From Elymus sibiricus (taxonomy: Eukaryota; Streptophyta; Magnoliopsida; Poales; Poaceae): 64,000 nt of DNA. Under the pieces are notes generated by a model. It made no database searches, was not told where the DNA came from, and was given only the letters and a program-made list of their open reading frames with translations. Location: NCBI GenBank assembly GCA_039707655.1, contig CM077667.1, positions 159,041,142-159,105,141 on the forward strand, written 5' to 3'. The first letter of the stretch is position 1; every line of letters begins with the position of its first letter. Shown one piece after another: positions 10,848 through 21,939 of the stretch. The position numbers and the translations under genes are program-made.

Positions 10848-11290
10848 CAAAATAAAATACCGTAGGCGTGTGGAGAGAGCCCTGATCTATTGTTTACGCG
10901 GGTTCGATACGAAAATGGGTGGACGACCGAAGAGATCGGCGCGGGGGTGCAAGCACCAGAGAGCAACGGGAGTGGGAGGTGGAGCTGGGGAGCCTGGAGG
11001 ACGGGGGAGGGTGAAAGGAGTGGTCAGAGGAGAAAGAAAGGAGTGGTCGGCCTTATCCAGGGGCCCATCGGCCGCCTGGAGGCCGACAGGCAGCTCTTCG
11101 GCCAGCCAGAGGCCGACAGACCACTCTTCGGCCTGCCAGAGCCCGACGGGCTCTCTTCGGCCTGGGGGTGGCCGACGGGCCCCTCTTCGGCCCACCAGAG
11201 GCCGACGGGGTACTATTTTTGATTTTTTCCAATTTGTGCATACGGTTTTCGAATTTGGTACAAAATTGGTCGTACTTTTGAAAAAAAATC
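10848..11290 (-). repeat. Right terminal inverted repeat of the MULE
   Basis: Inverted partner of 348-765. The outer 100 bp matches closely (GATTTTTTTTCAAAAGTAC inward from 11290). The inner part has its own set of GGCC-rich units and the conserved TGGATAAGGCCGACC block. Confidence 0.9.
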
Positions 11291-11299
11291 GGTAGAGGG
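11291..11299. repeat. Right copy of 9-bp target-site duplication
   Basis: GGTAGAGGG, identical to 339-347. Confidence 0.93.
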
Positions 11300-12844
11300 A
11301 GTAATACATCAAGTTATCAGGTGGCTATGGCGTCTTTTCGACAGCACTCGACTCAACGAAATCGGCAACAGGCTGAAACATTTTGCTTGTTTTTCTTTAT
11401 ACTATTTAAGTTCAGATGCTAGCAAGTGATGGCATTTATAATTTGGCGCCATGTTTGGATACTTGATCTACCGTCTTGGCTCAAAACAGAACGATTATCT
11501 ATGGCAGTAAGACAGTGAGCCCTTGTTATGTCTCTTTTTATCTTTGTCAATCCATGCTCCTCCACGGTTCGAAAAATATACTTTGGATACTTTGTCGATC
11601 CAACGAGTGCTTGAACGCGAGTGAAGTTTTGCTCCTCCTTTTGATGTCGGTCTGCGAAATGGTACTCCCTGGGTCCAAGTTTATTAGTGTCACGTCCCAT
11701 TTCAATTCTTGGAATGTGAATTATAAAATTAGGGTCAATTATTTTCTGTTGCTTATTTGCTTATGATTGCCTGAACATAGTTAGTTTTGACTATGAGTTG
11801 ACTGAATAGATTATTATTTCTGACTCAAAAGCAATTTTGAATTATTCAGAACTCTGAAATCATTTTTAGGGAATATTTATAGAGCCGAAACCAAGTTACA
11901 AATGTGTGTGACCTTGTACATAATTTTTTGGCTTGGCAAGTAATTTCGCTAAATCCCAATATTTTTTGATACCCTAAATTTATTTTTGGAATTACTTGAA
12001 CCCTAAATCAATTTAGGAAGTAATTATAATATCTTAAATTAGGTTGGAATTTTATTATTTAATATGTTGGGATGAAATATATATTTCCTACGACCCATTT
12101 ATTGAATTGGCCTTCCGTGAAATTAACTAAAAAATGTTTGGAGCAAATTTGATCTTTGAATCAAATTCTGTTCAAAAGGGAATAATTATAATAATCCAAA
12201 TAGGGATTACAAATTTTTAATTAATATTTTGACAGGAGAGTATTCTCATGTGAAACTATTCCAAAACATTTGAAATGAGTTTTATTTGCAAATTCAAAAC
12301 AAAAAGAAATAGAAAAGGAAAAAAAGAAAAAGGAATAGAAATCCTAAACATAAAGGGCCAGTCGAACTAATCTGTGTGGCCCGCAACAAAGCCTCGCCCG
12401 CGAGCGAGCGTTGCGCCAACCCAGCTCGACCCGCTAAGAGGCGAATCTGTATGCGCTCGTGAGGAAGTCATAGCCATCGACCCCCTCAGATCCAACGCCG
12501 AGCTGCCCACCTACATCACTCTCGCCTCGCGACGCGTTGCAACGGTCATGCTCACAATCCAGAGCATGACTGCGCCCACGCCGCCACGTTCGGACACCTA
12601 CCTCACGATCACGACCACACGGCCATGCCATAGAAATAGCGCTCGCCGTCACCCAGCGCTCGATATTACTATCAGGCTACAGCGCCACGAGCACATTGTC
12701 GCCACCTCTCAGTTACGAGCTCCGGCCAAACTTCCAACAGCCCGGACCACCTCACGCTCTGACGACAAAACCACTATCACCGTCGCCAGTTGCGTTTCAT
12801 GGACATCCGGTGACCTGTTGTGTATGCCTCGGCCAGGCTAACTA
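11300..12844. other. Unclassified DNA between MULE and MITE
   Basis: AT-rich to about 12350, then a GC-rich stretch (12370-12840) with an open frame of 155 codons on the + strand (12374-12841) that resembles nothing I know and has no gene-like structure. Possibly decayed retrotransposon. No element ends found, except the possible MITE end listed separately. Confidence 0.4.
11664..11725 (+). mobile_element. Possible end of a Stowaway-type MITE
   Basis: TACTCCCTGGGTCCAAGTTTATTAG resembles the TACTCCCTCCGTCC start of grass Stowaway (Tc1/mariner) MITEs. I do not find the matching other end, so this is at most a fragment. Confidence 0.35.
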
Positions 12845-13108
12845 CGGGTCTGTTTGGTTGGAGACTAACTTTGCTGAGCCAAAGTGTGGCAATCCATCAA
12901 TGTGTGGCAAGCCATAAAGTGTGACTGAAAAATCGAACGCCAAACTTTAACAAAAGTTGGCAAGAAAATGACTCTATGACAAATGGGCCACACGGGCAAT
13001 AAAGTGTGACAAGCCAAACTATGACAAAATCCGAACGCATGCCAACTAAACTGTGGTTGTTAAATTTTAGCTTGGCAAAGCGTGGCTAGGAACCAAACAT
13101 CCCGACAT
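12845..13108. mobile_element. MITE-like unit with GGGTCTGTTTGGTT ends
   Basis: Starts GGGTCTGTTTGGTTGG and ends with AGGAACCAAACATCCC, an imperfect inverted repeat of the GGGCCTGTTTGGTTC type common in grass MITEs. It is about 264 bp and non-coding, with several copies of a GTGTGGCAA/GTGTGACAA motif inside. No clear target duplication; superfamily not assigned. Confidence 0.55.
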
Positions 13109-13532
13109 GTCTGCCTCTCTAACCAAGCTAATCACCTTACATGCTAGTTTAGACGATAATCCAACATCTACAAACTACCGTATCATTTTAAGGTAACCTT
13201 CCTAACTAATCCTCCCCTCCAATTTCAGGTGGGTGGGCCCATTCATCCTCTTATCTCCAATCGTACTTGTCCACGTTGCATGGTAAGTAAAACACATAAG
13301 TTGTTTTACGTAGTTGTACCTTACTCGGCTACTACATGCCAGCACTCTCCAGGCTTTTCTAGGGCAGCAACCAATTGAATCTGAGGCAACTTTCAGGTCT
13401 GAACCAAGCCAGGCTAATAATTATGAATTTATGAGGACGTGAACCAAACTTGCTTATATACTTCCAAATAGATCTATTGGATTCCAAATTCACGTAAACT
13501 CAAATTATATGCGAAAATTCTAGGATGAATAA
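13109..13532. other. Spacer, nothing recognised
   Basis: No ORF, repeat or element end that I can support. Confidence 0.4.
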
Positions 13533-14358
13533 TTTTATGGCCCTAGTTGGGTCACAGGGCAGTTTTATCCCTAGTTTTGGAAAACCATCGGTTCTGCCAA
13601 AGCCACCTTGCTCCTCTTATACTTTTGTCCTTTGACCATCACTTTAAAAACTTCATCAAAAATTCGTACTAACTCACAAATGCAAGTAAGATATCAAAAT
13701 ATTCAGAAAAACATCACCTATATGTGAATGTCATTTGCATTCATGAAAAATATGTTGGAATGTCGCCATCTCAGTTTGAGCTCATATGATCTCAACATGA
13801 ACAGTAAAATTGATAACTATAATTGTTTGGTGGAAACAATGAACAATGTTTTGAGTTCTTGCCAAATTTCATCAGGGAATGACATTCATGGAAGTCATGG
13901 CAAAAAAAAACATAATTGATGCTCCAAGACAAAAACATTTGGGAGTGCTGACTTTGTTTTCTTGCCACGACTTCCACGGATGTTATTCCCTGATGAAACT
14001 TTGCAAGAACTCAAAACATTTTTTAATGTTGGCAACATCAAAAATTACATTTTTTTTGAATTTGTTTCGGATTTTACTGTTCATGCTGAGACCATATGAG
14101 CTCAAACTGAGACGGGGACTTTCTAACATTTTTGTCATGAATGCATATGACATGCACATATAGGTGATGTTTCTCTAAACATTTGATATTTTATTTGTAT
14201 TTTTTAAGTTAGTATGAATTAGTTATAAAGTTTTCAAAGTGACTGTCAAACGGTCAAAGGGCAAAAGCACAAGAGGAGCGAAGTGACTTGGGCAGAACCA
14301 AGGGTTTTTGAAAACTATGGGTAAAACTGCCGAGTGTGACCCAACTAGGGGCATAAAA
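13533..14358. mobile_element. Foldback / palindromic MITE-like element, about 0.83 kb
   Basis: The left half (TTTTATGGCCCTAGTTGGG... to about 13905) is the approximate reverse complement of the right half (about 13963 to ...CCCAACTAGGGGCATAAAA). Pairing runs almost to the centre, where GAGTTCTTGCCAA...TTCATCAGGGAAT meets ATTCCCTGATGAA...TTGCAAGAACTC around a loop of about 60 bp. AATAA flanks both sides (13528-13532 and 14359-14363 by my reading), but the exact border is uncertain. Non-coding. Such an inverted repeat, if transcribed, would form a long hairpin and could feed small-RNA production. Confidence 0.7.
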
Positions 14359-14371
14359 ATAAGGGATTTAT

Positions 14372-14460
14372 ATTTTTCATGCCCCTAGTTCCTTAGTTCA
14401 CCTCAGTTTTGCCCAAGCCAACTAACTTTGCTCACTTTTGCCCCCCCCCTCCACCACCTG
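14372..14460 (+). mobile_element. Partial second end related to the palindromic element
   Basis: CATGCCCCTAGTTCCTTAG...CAGTTTTGCCCAAGCCA is a diverged relative of the terminal 90 bp of the element just to its left, in the orientation of a left end. No matching second half follows. Confidence 0.4.
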
Positions 14461-14739
14461 CTCACGAAAGGCCAAACGGAGCGCCATCGTCCAGCAAAGT
14501 CTTTGACCGTTACCTCATCACTAGTGGGCCGGCCTGGTATCCTGACTAGTGGGCCGGCTTGGTATCCTAACAGGTGGGTTGGCCGAGCGAGCACGTGCAC
14601 CCAACCCACCGACACATTTTCTTTGTGCGCGCTATGTAAATAAAAAAAGGCACATTCAAACTTAATACTAATTATACATTAAAACGGCGAGCAACCGCCC
14701 GCCAAAGTCCACATTTACATTGATTAAAACATAAAAACA

Positions 14740-15234
14740 TAATTAAAAGAGTTCGTCGTCCCCGCTGTCTCCCAGGCGTCCTTGCCATCCGACCCAGGAC
14801 CGGTCAGGTCCACTAGCTCCGGTGCCGTGCCTGCCGAGGGAAAGGCCGCTTCCAATGCATGGCTTGCGTCCTGTGCCGGCTGCGCCGCTGTCAGACCTCC
14901 TATGCCGCGGGCACGGCGCTCCTCCTCCTCCCGTGCCAAGCAGGCACAACGCTCCTCCTCCTCTCGCTCCGCCGTCAGGTGGCGCTGCCTCCAATACTCG
15001 AGGTACGAGGCCACCTGCTTCGGCATAGCCCCGATCCACACGGGGGGGGGGGGGCTCTGACCCACTCGTGCACGATGCCCTTCCATGCGTACAACTTCTC
15101 CTTCGTCGGCTGGGGCGGCGGCGGTGGCAACGGCTCGTCCTTCGCCGTGGGGAGCCTCGACAGCGAGGGGGGACAACGCAGTTGCCAACGACTGATAGGG
15201 CGAGGGCCTCTGACACCCTCGCCTGGTAGTCTGC
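14740..15234 (-). pseudogene. 3' part of a split - strand pseudogene
   Basis: Coding-like, GC-rich, rich in Ala/Glu/Arg. It contains the ASYLEYWRQRHLTAEREEEER region followed by a charged helix and an acidic tail. It belongs to a hypothetical-protein family I recall as repetitive in Triticeae; function unknown. Its 5' part lies beyond the inserted retrotransposon at 23518-24000, and the frame EEAD / YQARVSEALALS reads on smoothly across the insertion point. Several frameshifts mark it as dead: the best frame changes between 15229 and 14740. The gene was probably itself repeat-borne. Confidence 0.65.
15230..15234. repeat. Left 5-bp target duplication of retrotransposon 15235-23517
   Basis: TCTGC, repeated at 23518-23522 directly after the right LTR. 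Confidence 0.9.
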
Positions 15235-16816
15235 TGCTACTTCTTAAGCTTGCGTTGGTTTTCCCTTGAAGAGGAAAGGGTGATGCAGCAAAGTAGATAA
15301 GTATTTTCCTCAGTTGTTGAGAACCAAGGTATCGATCCAGTAGGAGATACAAGCAAGTCCGCAATCTTCGCACCTACACAAACAATCAAACACTTGCACC
15401 CAACACTATAAAGGGGTTGTCAATCCCTTCACGGTTACTTGCAAGGATGAGATCTGATAGAGATAGATATAAAAGATTATTAAAATGAAAAGTAAAACAA
15501 AAGTAAAAAGATTGCAGCAAAGTATTTTTGGTATTTTTGGTTTATAGATCTGAAAATATAATATGAAAAATAGACCCGGGGGCCATAGGTTTCACTAGAG
15601 GCTTCTCTCTTGAAGGAAAATAATACGGTGGGTGAACAAATTACTGTCGAGCAATTGATAGAAAAGCGCATAGTTATGACGATATCCAAGGCAATGATTA
15701 TGCATATAGGCATCACGTCCGTGTCAAGTAGACCGAAACAATTCTGCATCTACTACTATTACTCCACACATCGACCGACTCCTGCCTGCATCTAGAGTAT
15801 TAAGTTCATGAAGAACAGAGTAACGCATTACGTAAGATGACATGATGTAGAGGGATAAACTCAAGCAATATGATGAAAACCCCATCTTTTTACCCTTGAT
15901 GGCAACAATACAAATACGTGCCTCGCTACCCCTACTTTGTTACTGGGTGAGGACACCGCACGATTGAACCCAAAACCAAGCACTTCTCCCATTGCAAGAA
16001 TTACCAATCTAGTTGGCCAAACCAAACCAATAACTCGAAGAGACTTACAAAGATATGAAATCGATCATATAAGAATTCAGAGAAGATTCAAATAATATTC
16101 ATAGATAATCTGAACATAAACCCACAATTCATCGGATCTCGACAAACACACCGCAAAAGAGTATTACATCGGATAGATCTCCATGAAGATCATGAAGAAC
16201 ATGGTATTGAAGAACATAGAGAGGGAAGAAGCCATCTAGCTACTAGCTATGGACCCAAAGGTCTGAGGTGAACTACTCACGCATCATCGGAGGGGCAATG
16301 GAGTTGATGTAGATGCCCTCCGTGACCGAATCCCCCTCCGACAGATTACCGGAAAAGGCTCCAAGATGGGATCTCACGGGAATAGAGGCTTCCAGCGGCG
16401 GAAAAGTATTATCGCTATCCTTTTTGGTATTGGGGGAATATTTGCGAATTTATAGGACGAAGATTAGTGTTAGGAGGCCTGCAGGGGGGCCACAAGCCAG
16501 GGGCGCCCCCCTAGGGCGCGCCCTGTAGGCTTGTCGTCTCTCGGCAGGTCTCCTGCCCCCCTCTCCAAATCTGGCAGGTTTCTTCTGGTCCAAGAAAAAT
16601 CATCGCGAAGATTTTATTCGTTTGGACTCCGTTTGATATTCCTTATCTGCAATACTCAAAAACAAGGAAAAAACAGAAACTGGCACTAGGCACTAGGTTA
16701 ATAGGTTAGTCCCAAAAATAATATGAAATAGCATATTAATGCATATAAAACATCCAAAACAGATAATATAATAGCATGGAACAATCAAAAATTATAGATA
16801 CATTGGAGACGTATCA
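15235..16816 (-). repeat. 3' LTR (left)
   Basis: 1582 bp. Differs from the partner at 21940-23517 by scattered substitutions and small indels. In - orientation it contains the CACAAGCC/GGCTTGTG hairpin at 16536-16491 and the TATA box CCTATAAATTC near 16456-16446. Confidence 0.92.
16491..16536 (-). promoter_or_regulatory. GC-core hairpin upstream of LTR TATA box
   Basis: CACAAGCC ... GGGCGCGCCC ... GGCTTGTC: inverted arms around a GGCGCGCC-type core, about 35 bp upstream (in - sense) of TATA. Part of a recurring set in this window. Confidence 0.6.
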
Positions 16817-19635
16817 AGCACCCCCAAGCTTAATTCCTGCTCGTCCTCGAGTAGGTAAATGATAAAAACAGAATTTTTGATGTGGAATGCTACCTAACAT
16901 ATTTATCAATGTAATATTCTTTATTGTGGCATGAATGTTCAGATCCATAAGATTCAAAACAAAAGCTTAATATTGGCATAAAAACAATAACACTTCAAGC
17001 ATACTAACAAGGCAATTGTGTCCTTTCAAAATAACATGGCCAAAGAAAGTTATCCCTACAAAATCATATGATCTGGCTATGCTCCATCTTCCCCACACAA
17101 AGTATTTAAATCATGCACAACCCCGATGACAAGTCAAGCAATTGTTTCACACCTTTTATGTTCTCAAACCTTTTCAACTTTCACGCAATACATGAGCGTG
17201 AGCCATGGATATAGCACTATAGGTGGAATAGAATATGGTGGAGGTTGTGAGGAAAAGGAGAAGATAGTCTCACATCAACTAGGCGTATCAACGGGCTATG
17301 GAGATGCCCATTAATAGATATCAATGTGAGTGAGTAGGGGTTGCCATGCAACGGATGCACTAGAGCTATAAGTGTATGAAAGCTCAAAAAGAAACTAAGT
17401 GGGTGTGCATCCAACTCGCTTACTCAAGAAGACCTAGGGCAATTTGAGGAAGCCCATCATTGGAATATACAAGCCAAGTTATATAATAAAAAATTCTCAC
17501 TAGTATATGAAAGTGACAAAATAGGAGACTCTCTATCATGAAGATCATGGTGCTACTTTGAAGCACAAGTGTGGAAAAAGGATAGTAGCATTGTCCCTTC
17601 TCTCTTTCTCTCATTTTTTTTGGTGGGCATCTTTGGCCTCTTTTTTTATTTGGGCTTCATTGTCCTCTTTTATTATTTGTAAAGTCCGGAGACTCATCCC
17701 AACTTGTGAGGGAATTATAGCTTCCATCATCCTTTTCTCTCATGGGACAATGCTCTAATAATGATGATCATCACACTTTTATTTACTTACAACTCAAGAA
17801 TTACAACTCGATACCTAGAACAAAATATGACTCTATATGAATGCTTCCGGTGGTGTACCGGGATGTGCAACGATCTAGCATAGCAAATGACATCAAAAAA
17901 CGGACAAGCCATGAAAACATCATGCTAGCTGTCTTACGATCATACAAAGCAATATGAAAATGATGATGCGTGTCATAATAAACAGAAGGGTGGAAGTTGC
18001 ATGGCAATATATCTCGGAATGGCTATGGAAATGCCATAATAGGTAGGTATGGTGGCTATTTTGAAGAAGGGTATACGGTGGGTTTAATGCACCGGCGAAA
18101 GTTGCGCGGTACTAGAGAGGCTAGCAGTGGTGGAAGGGTGAGAGTGCGTATCCATGGACTCACATTAGTCATAAAGAACTCACATACTTATTGCAAAAGT
18201 CTATTAGTTATCGAAGCAAAGTATTAGACGCATGCTCCTAGGGGAGAGGTTGGTAGGAGTTAACCATCGCGCGCCCCCGACCCTCACACAAAGGATGACA
18301 ATCATTAAATAAATCATGCTCCGACTTCGTTACATAACGGTTCACCATACATGCATGCTACGGGAATCACAAACTTTAACACAAGTATTTCTAGCAATCC
18401 ACAATTACTCACTAGCATGACTCTAATATCACCATCTTTATATCTCAAAACTATATGCAAGGAATCAAACTTCTCATAATATTCAATGCACTTTATATGA
18501 AAGTTTTTATTATATCCCTCTTGGATGCCCATTATATTAAGACTAAATTCATAACCTAAACCAATTACCATGCTGTTTAAAGACTCTCAAAATAATATAA
18601 GTGAGGTACGAGAGTTCAATTATTTCTATAAAATAAAACACCGCCATGCTCTAAAAAGATATAAGTGAAGCACTAGAGCAAAATTGCCTAGCTCAAAAGA
18701 TATAAGTGAAGCATATAGAGTATTCTAATAAATTCACAATTAATGTGTGTCCCTCTCAAAAGATGTGTGCAGCAAGGATTATTGTGGCAAACTAAAAAGA
18801 AAAGACTCATATCATACAAGACACTCCAAGCAAAACACGTATCATGTGGTGAATAAAAATATATCCTCAAGTAAATTTACCGATGGATTGAAGACGAAAG
18901 AGGGGATGCCTTCCGGGGCATCCCCAAGCTTAGGCTCTTTGGTATCCTTGAATATGGCTTGGGGTGCCTTGGGCATCCCCAAGCTTAGGCTCTTTCCACT
19001 CCTTATTCCATAGTCCATCAAATCTTTACCCAAAACTTGAAAACTTCACAACACAAAACTCAACAGAAAACTCGTGAGATCCGTTAGTATAAGAAAAATA
19101 AATCACCACTTTAGGTACTGTTGTGAACTCATTCTTTATTTATATTGGTGTAATATCTACTGTATTCCAACTTCTCCATGGTTCATGCCCCCCGATACAA
19201 CCCATAGGTACATCAAAATAAGCAAACAACACAAAGAAACAGAATCTGTCAAAAACAGAACAGTCTGTAGTAATCTGTAAACTTCGAATACTTCTGTAAC
19301 TCCAAAAATTCTGAAACATTAGAAAAATCTGGGAAATTTGTATATCAGTCTTGTGTAAAAAATTCAGACTCATTCGACTCTCTGGTGAATTTATAAAATT
19401 CCTGGACTGAGCGCAAAAGTTTCTGTTTTTCAGGAGAATCAAATCAACAATCACCGTAGACCATCCCAAAGGTCTTACTTGGCTCAAACACTAATTAAAA
19501 CAATAAAACACCATTACTACAGAGGTAATAATGTGTAAAGCACTCAAAAACAGAAGCAAAAACAGAAATAAAATTGGGTTGCCTCCCAACAAGCGCTATT
19601 GTTTAACGCCCCTAGCTAGGCATAACGCAATAGAT
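16817..19635 (-). other. Non-coding internal region downstream of gag
   Basis: 2.8 kb with no ORF of note. It holds the purine tract next to the LTR, repeated GGCATCCCCAAGCTTAGGC blocks (18918-18990), and TTGGGAGGCAACCCAA (19589-19574 on the - strand) 46 bp after the gag stop. The same order of blocks recurs at 47546-49630. Confidence 0.7.
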
Positions 19636-21711
19636 CTAGGTATTGTCATCTTTGGTATGCAATCCATAAGTAGCTCTCATAATAGATTCATAAGGTAATT
19701 TAATTTCCTTTCTAGGAAAGTTTTCCATGCCTTTCCTTAATGGAAATTGGAATCTAATGTTTCCTTCTTTCATATCAATAATTGCACCGATCGTTCTAAG
19801 GAAAGGTCTACCAAGAATAATAGGACATGTAGGATTGCAATCTATATCAAGAACAATGAAATCTACGGGCACATAATTCCTATTTGCAACAATAAGAACA
19901 TCATTAATCCTTCCCATAGGTTTCGTAATAGTGGAATCCGCTAGATGCAAATTTAAAGAGCAATCATCAAGATCATGGAAACCTAGCACATCACATAAAG
20001 TTTTCGGAATCGTGGAAACGCTAGCACCCAAATCACACAAGGCATGGCACTCATAATCTTTAATTTTAATCTTAATAGTAGGTTCCCACTCATCATAAAG
20101 CTTTCTAGGTATAGAAACTTCCAACTCAAGTTTTTCTTCAAAAGATTTCATCATAGCATCAACGATATGTTTAGTAAAAGCCTTATTTTGATTATAAGCA
20201 TGCGGAGTATTCAACATGGATTGCAACAAGGAAAAACAATCAATAAAATAACAACTATCATAATTAAAGTCCTTGAAATCCAAAAGAGTGGGTTCATTGC
20301 TATTTAAAGTTTTGACCTCTTCAATCCCACTTTTATCAATCTTAGCATTAAGATCTATAAACTCCGAATCATTGGGACGACTTTTAAATAAAGTTGACTT
20401 ATCTCCAGTCCCATCTTTATCAAGATTTGTATTATAAAACAAAGATTCAATAGGAGTCACATCAATCAATTTAAGCTCTTCATCATTATTATCACGAGAA
20501 CACACATTTTCAAGCCATTCACGCTTAGCACGCATTCTAGCGGTTCTTTCCTTACACTCATCAATAGAAGTTCTCATAGCTTTTAAAGACTCATTAATAT
20601 CACGCTTGGGTGCAGTAGATCTAATTTTCAAAAAATCAATCTCAAGTGAAATTCTATCAACGTTCCTAGCCAAATCATCAATCTTGAGCAATTTTTCTTC
20701 AATCATAGCATTGAAAACCTTTTGCGAACTAATAAATTCTTTAATATTATTCTCAAGATCAGAGGGCATATTATTATAATTTCCATAAGGATTGTTGTAG
20801 GAATTTCCATAATTATTAGAGGAATTACTAGGAAACGGCCTAGGGTTGAAATTACCTCTATACGCGTTATTACCAAAATTGTTCCTACCAATAAAATTCA
20901 CATCCATAGATTCATTATTATTTCCAATCAAAGAAGACAAAGGCATATCATTAGGATCAATAGGAGTACTCTTACTAGCAAACAATTTCATTAATTCATC
21001 CATCTTTTCACTCAAAGTGATTATTTCTTCAATAGCATGCACTTTTTTACTAGTAGGAGATCTTTCGGTATGCCATTGAGAGTAATTTGCCATAATATTA
21101 TCTAGGAGTTTAGTAGCTTCTCCTAATGTGATTTCCATAAAAGTACCACCCACGACGGAATCTAAAAGATTTCTAGAAGCAAAATTCAATCCAGCATAAA
21201 AAATTTGTATAATCATCCATAAACTCAAACCAAGTGCGGGCCAATTTCTAATCATTAATTTCATCCGCTCCCAAGATTGTGCAACATGCTCATGATCAAG
21301 TTGCTTAAAATTCATTATATCGTTCCCAAGGGAGATGATCTTAGCGGGCGGAAAGTACTTGGAAATAAAAGCATCTTTACACTTATTCCATGAATCAATA
21401 CTATTTTTAGGCAAAGATGAAAACCAAGTTTTAGCACGATCTCGTAGTGAGAACGGAAATAGCTTCAATTTAACAATATCATTATCCACATCTTTCTTCT
21501 TTTGCATAGCACACAACTCAACGAAAGTATTTAGATGGGATGCGACATCTTCACTAGAAAGGCCGGAAATTTGTTCTTTCATAACAAGATTAAGCAAAGC
21601 GGCATTAATTTCATAAGATTCCGCACTAGTGGCGGGAGCAATCGGAGTACTAATAAAGTCATTATTATTAGTATTGGAGAAGTCACACAACTTAGTATTC
21701 TCTTGAGTCAT
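19636..21711 (-). CDS. gag-protease polyprotein of the Athila-type element, 691 aa
   Basis: Structural and protease protein forming the retrotransposon particle. An uninterrupted frame. Residues about 55-230 form the Gypsy gag capsid region (FPFSLRDRAKTWFSSLP, WNKCKDAFISKYFPP, QSWERMKLMIRNWP). An Asn/Gly/Tyr-rich low-complexity part (about 270-320) and a coiled-coil part follow. Residues about 553-640 are a retropepsin-like domain with the Asp in CDLGASVSTIP (residue about 560; DLG instead of DTG/DSG, usual in Athila) and ILGRPFL. No zinc knuckle seen. The frame ends right after protease, and the stop is followed by a conserved hairpin rather than pol. Intact coding suggests recent activity with help in trans. 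Confidence 0.88.
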   Translation of the reverse strand: MTQENTKLCDFSNTNNNDFISTPIAPATSAESYEINAALLNLVMKEQISGLSSEDVASHLNTFVELCAMQKKKDVDNDIVKLKLFPFSLRDRAKTWFSSLPKNSIDSWNKCKDAFISKYFPPAKIISLGNDIMNFKQLDHEHVAQSWERMKLMIRNWPALGLSLWMIIQIFYAGLNFASRNLLDSVVGGTFMEITLGEATKLLDNIMANYSQWHTERSPTSKKVHAIEEIITLSEKMDELMKLFASKSTPIDPNDMPLSSLIGNNNESMDVNFIGRNNFGNNAYRGNFNPRPFPSNSSNNYGNSYNNPYGNYNNMPSDLENNIKEFISSQKVFNAMIEEKLLKIDDLARNVDRISLEIDFLKIRSTAPKRDINESLKAMRTSIDECKERTARMRAKREWLENVCSRDNNDEELKLIDVTPIESLFYNTNLDKDGTGDKSTLFKSRPNDSEFIDLNAKIDKSGIEEVKTLNSNEPTLLDFKDFNYDSCYFIDCFSLLQSMLNTPHAYNQNKAFTKHIVDAMMKSFEEKLELEVSIPRKLYDEWEPTIKIKIKDYECHALCDLGASVSTIPKTLCDVLGFHDLDDCSLNLHLADSTITKPMGRINDVLIVANRNYVPVDFIVLDIDCNPTCPIILGRPFLRTIGAIIDMKEGNIRFQFPLRKGMENFPRKEIKLPYESIMRATYGLHTKDDNT

Positions 21712-21910
21712 CGTGACAAAGCAAGCAATCTAGCACACATGCAAACGAAAAGACGAACGGAAGAAGGGCGAATAAAAAGGCAAATCTTTTTGGTTTTTTT
21801 TTTGAAAATCGTTTTAGAAGTGCGGGAGAGGAAAATGAGAGGCAAATGGCAAATAATGTAAATGCAAGAGTTGAGTTTGTGCTGGGTACTTGGTAGGCTT
21901 GATGTAGATC

Positions 21911-21928
21911 TCCCCGGCAACTGCGCCA
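21911..21928 (-). promoter_or_regulatory. Primer-binding site, tRNA-Asp type
   Basis: - strand TGGCGCAGTTGCCGGGGA, one mismatch from TGGCGCCGTTGCCGGGGA, the complement of the plant tRNA-Asp 3' end. It lies 12 bp inside the 5' LTR. Confidence 0.85.
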
Positions 21929-21939
21929 GAAATCCTTCT

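Larger units (their letters stand above)
348..11290 (+). mobile_element. Complete Mutator-like DNA transposon (MULE), 10.9 kb, five genes
   Basis: Both ends read GATTTTTTTTCAAAAGTAC inward, followed by about 420 bp of terminal inverted repeat rich in a GTCGGCC...GGCCGAAGAG unit, and a perfect 9-bp duplication flanks the ends. The transposase gene and a plant-mobile-domain gene run left to right; three more genes run right to left from the other end, so the two groups converge near 7.02-7.3 kb. Cargo beyond the transposase is known in plant MULEs (for example VANDAL helper genes and MULEs with plant mobile domains), but a set of five genes is unusually large. The perfect duplication suggests a fairly recent insertion even though the transposase is now broken, so it may have moved in trans or decayed afterwards. 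Confidence 0.93.

Noticed and set aside
12374..12841. 155-codon frame in a GC-rich stretch
   Set aside because: No motif, no gene structure, and composition explains it.
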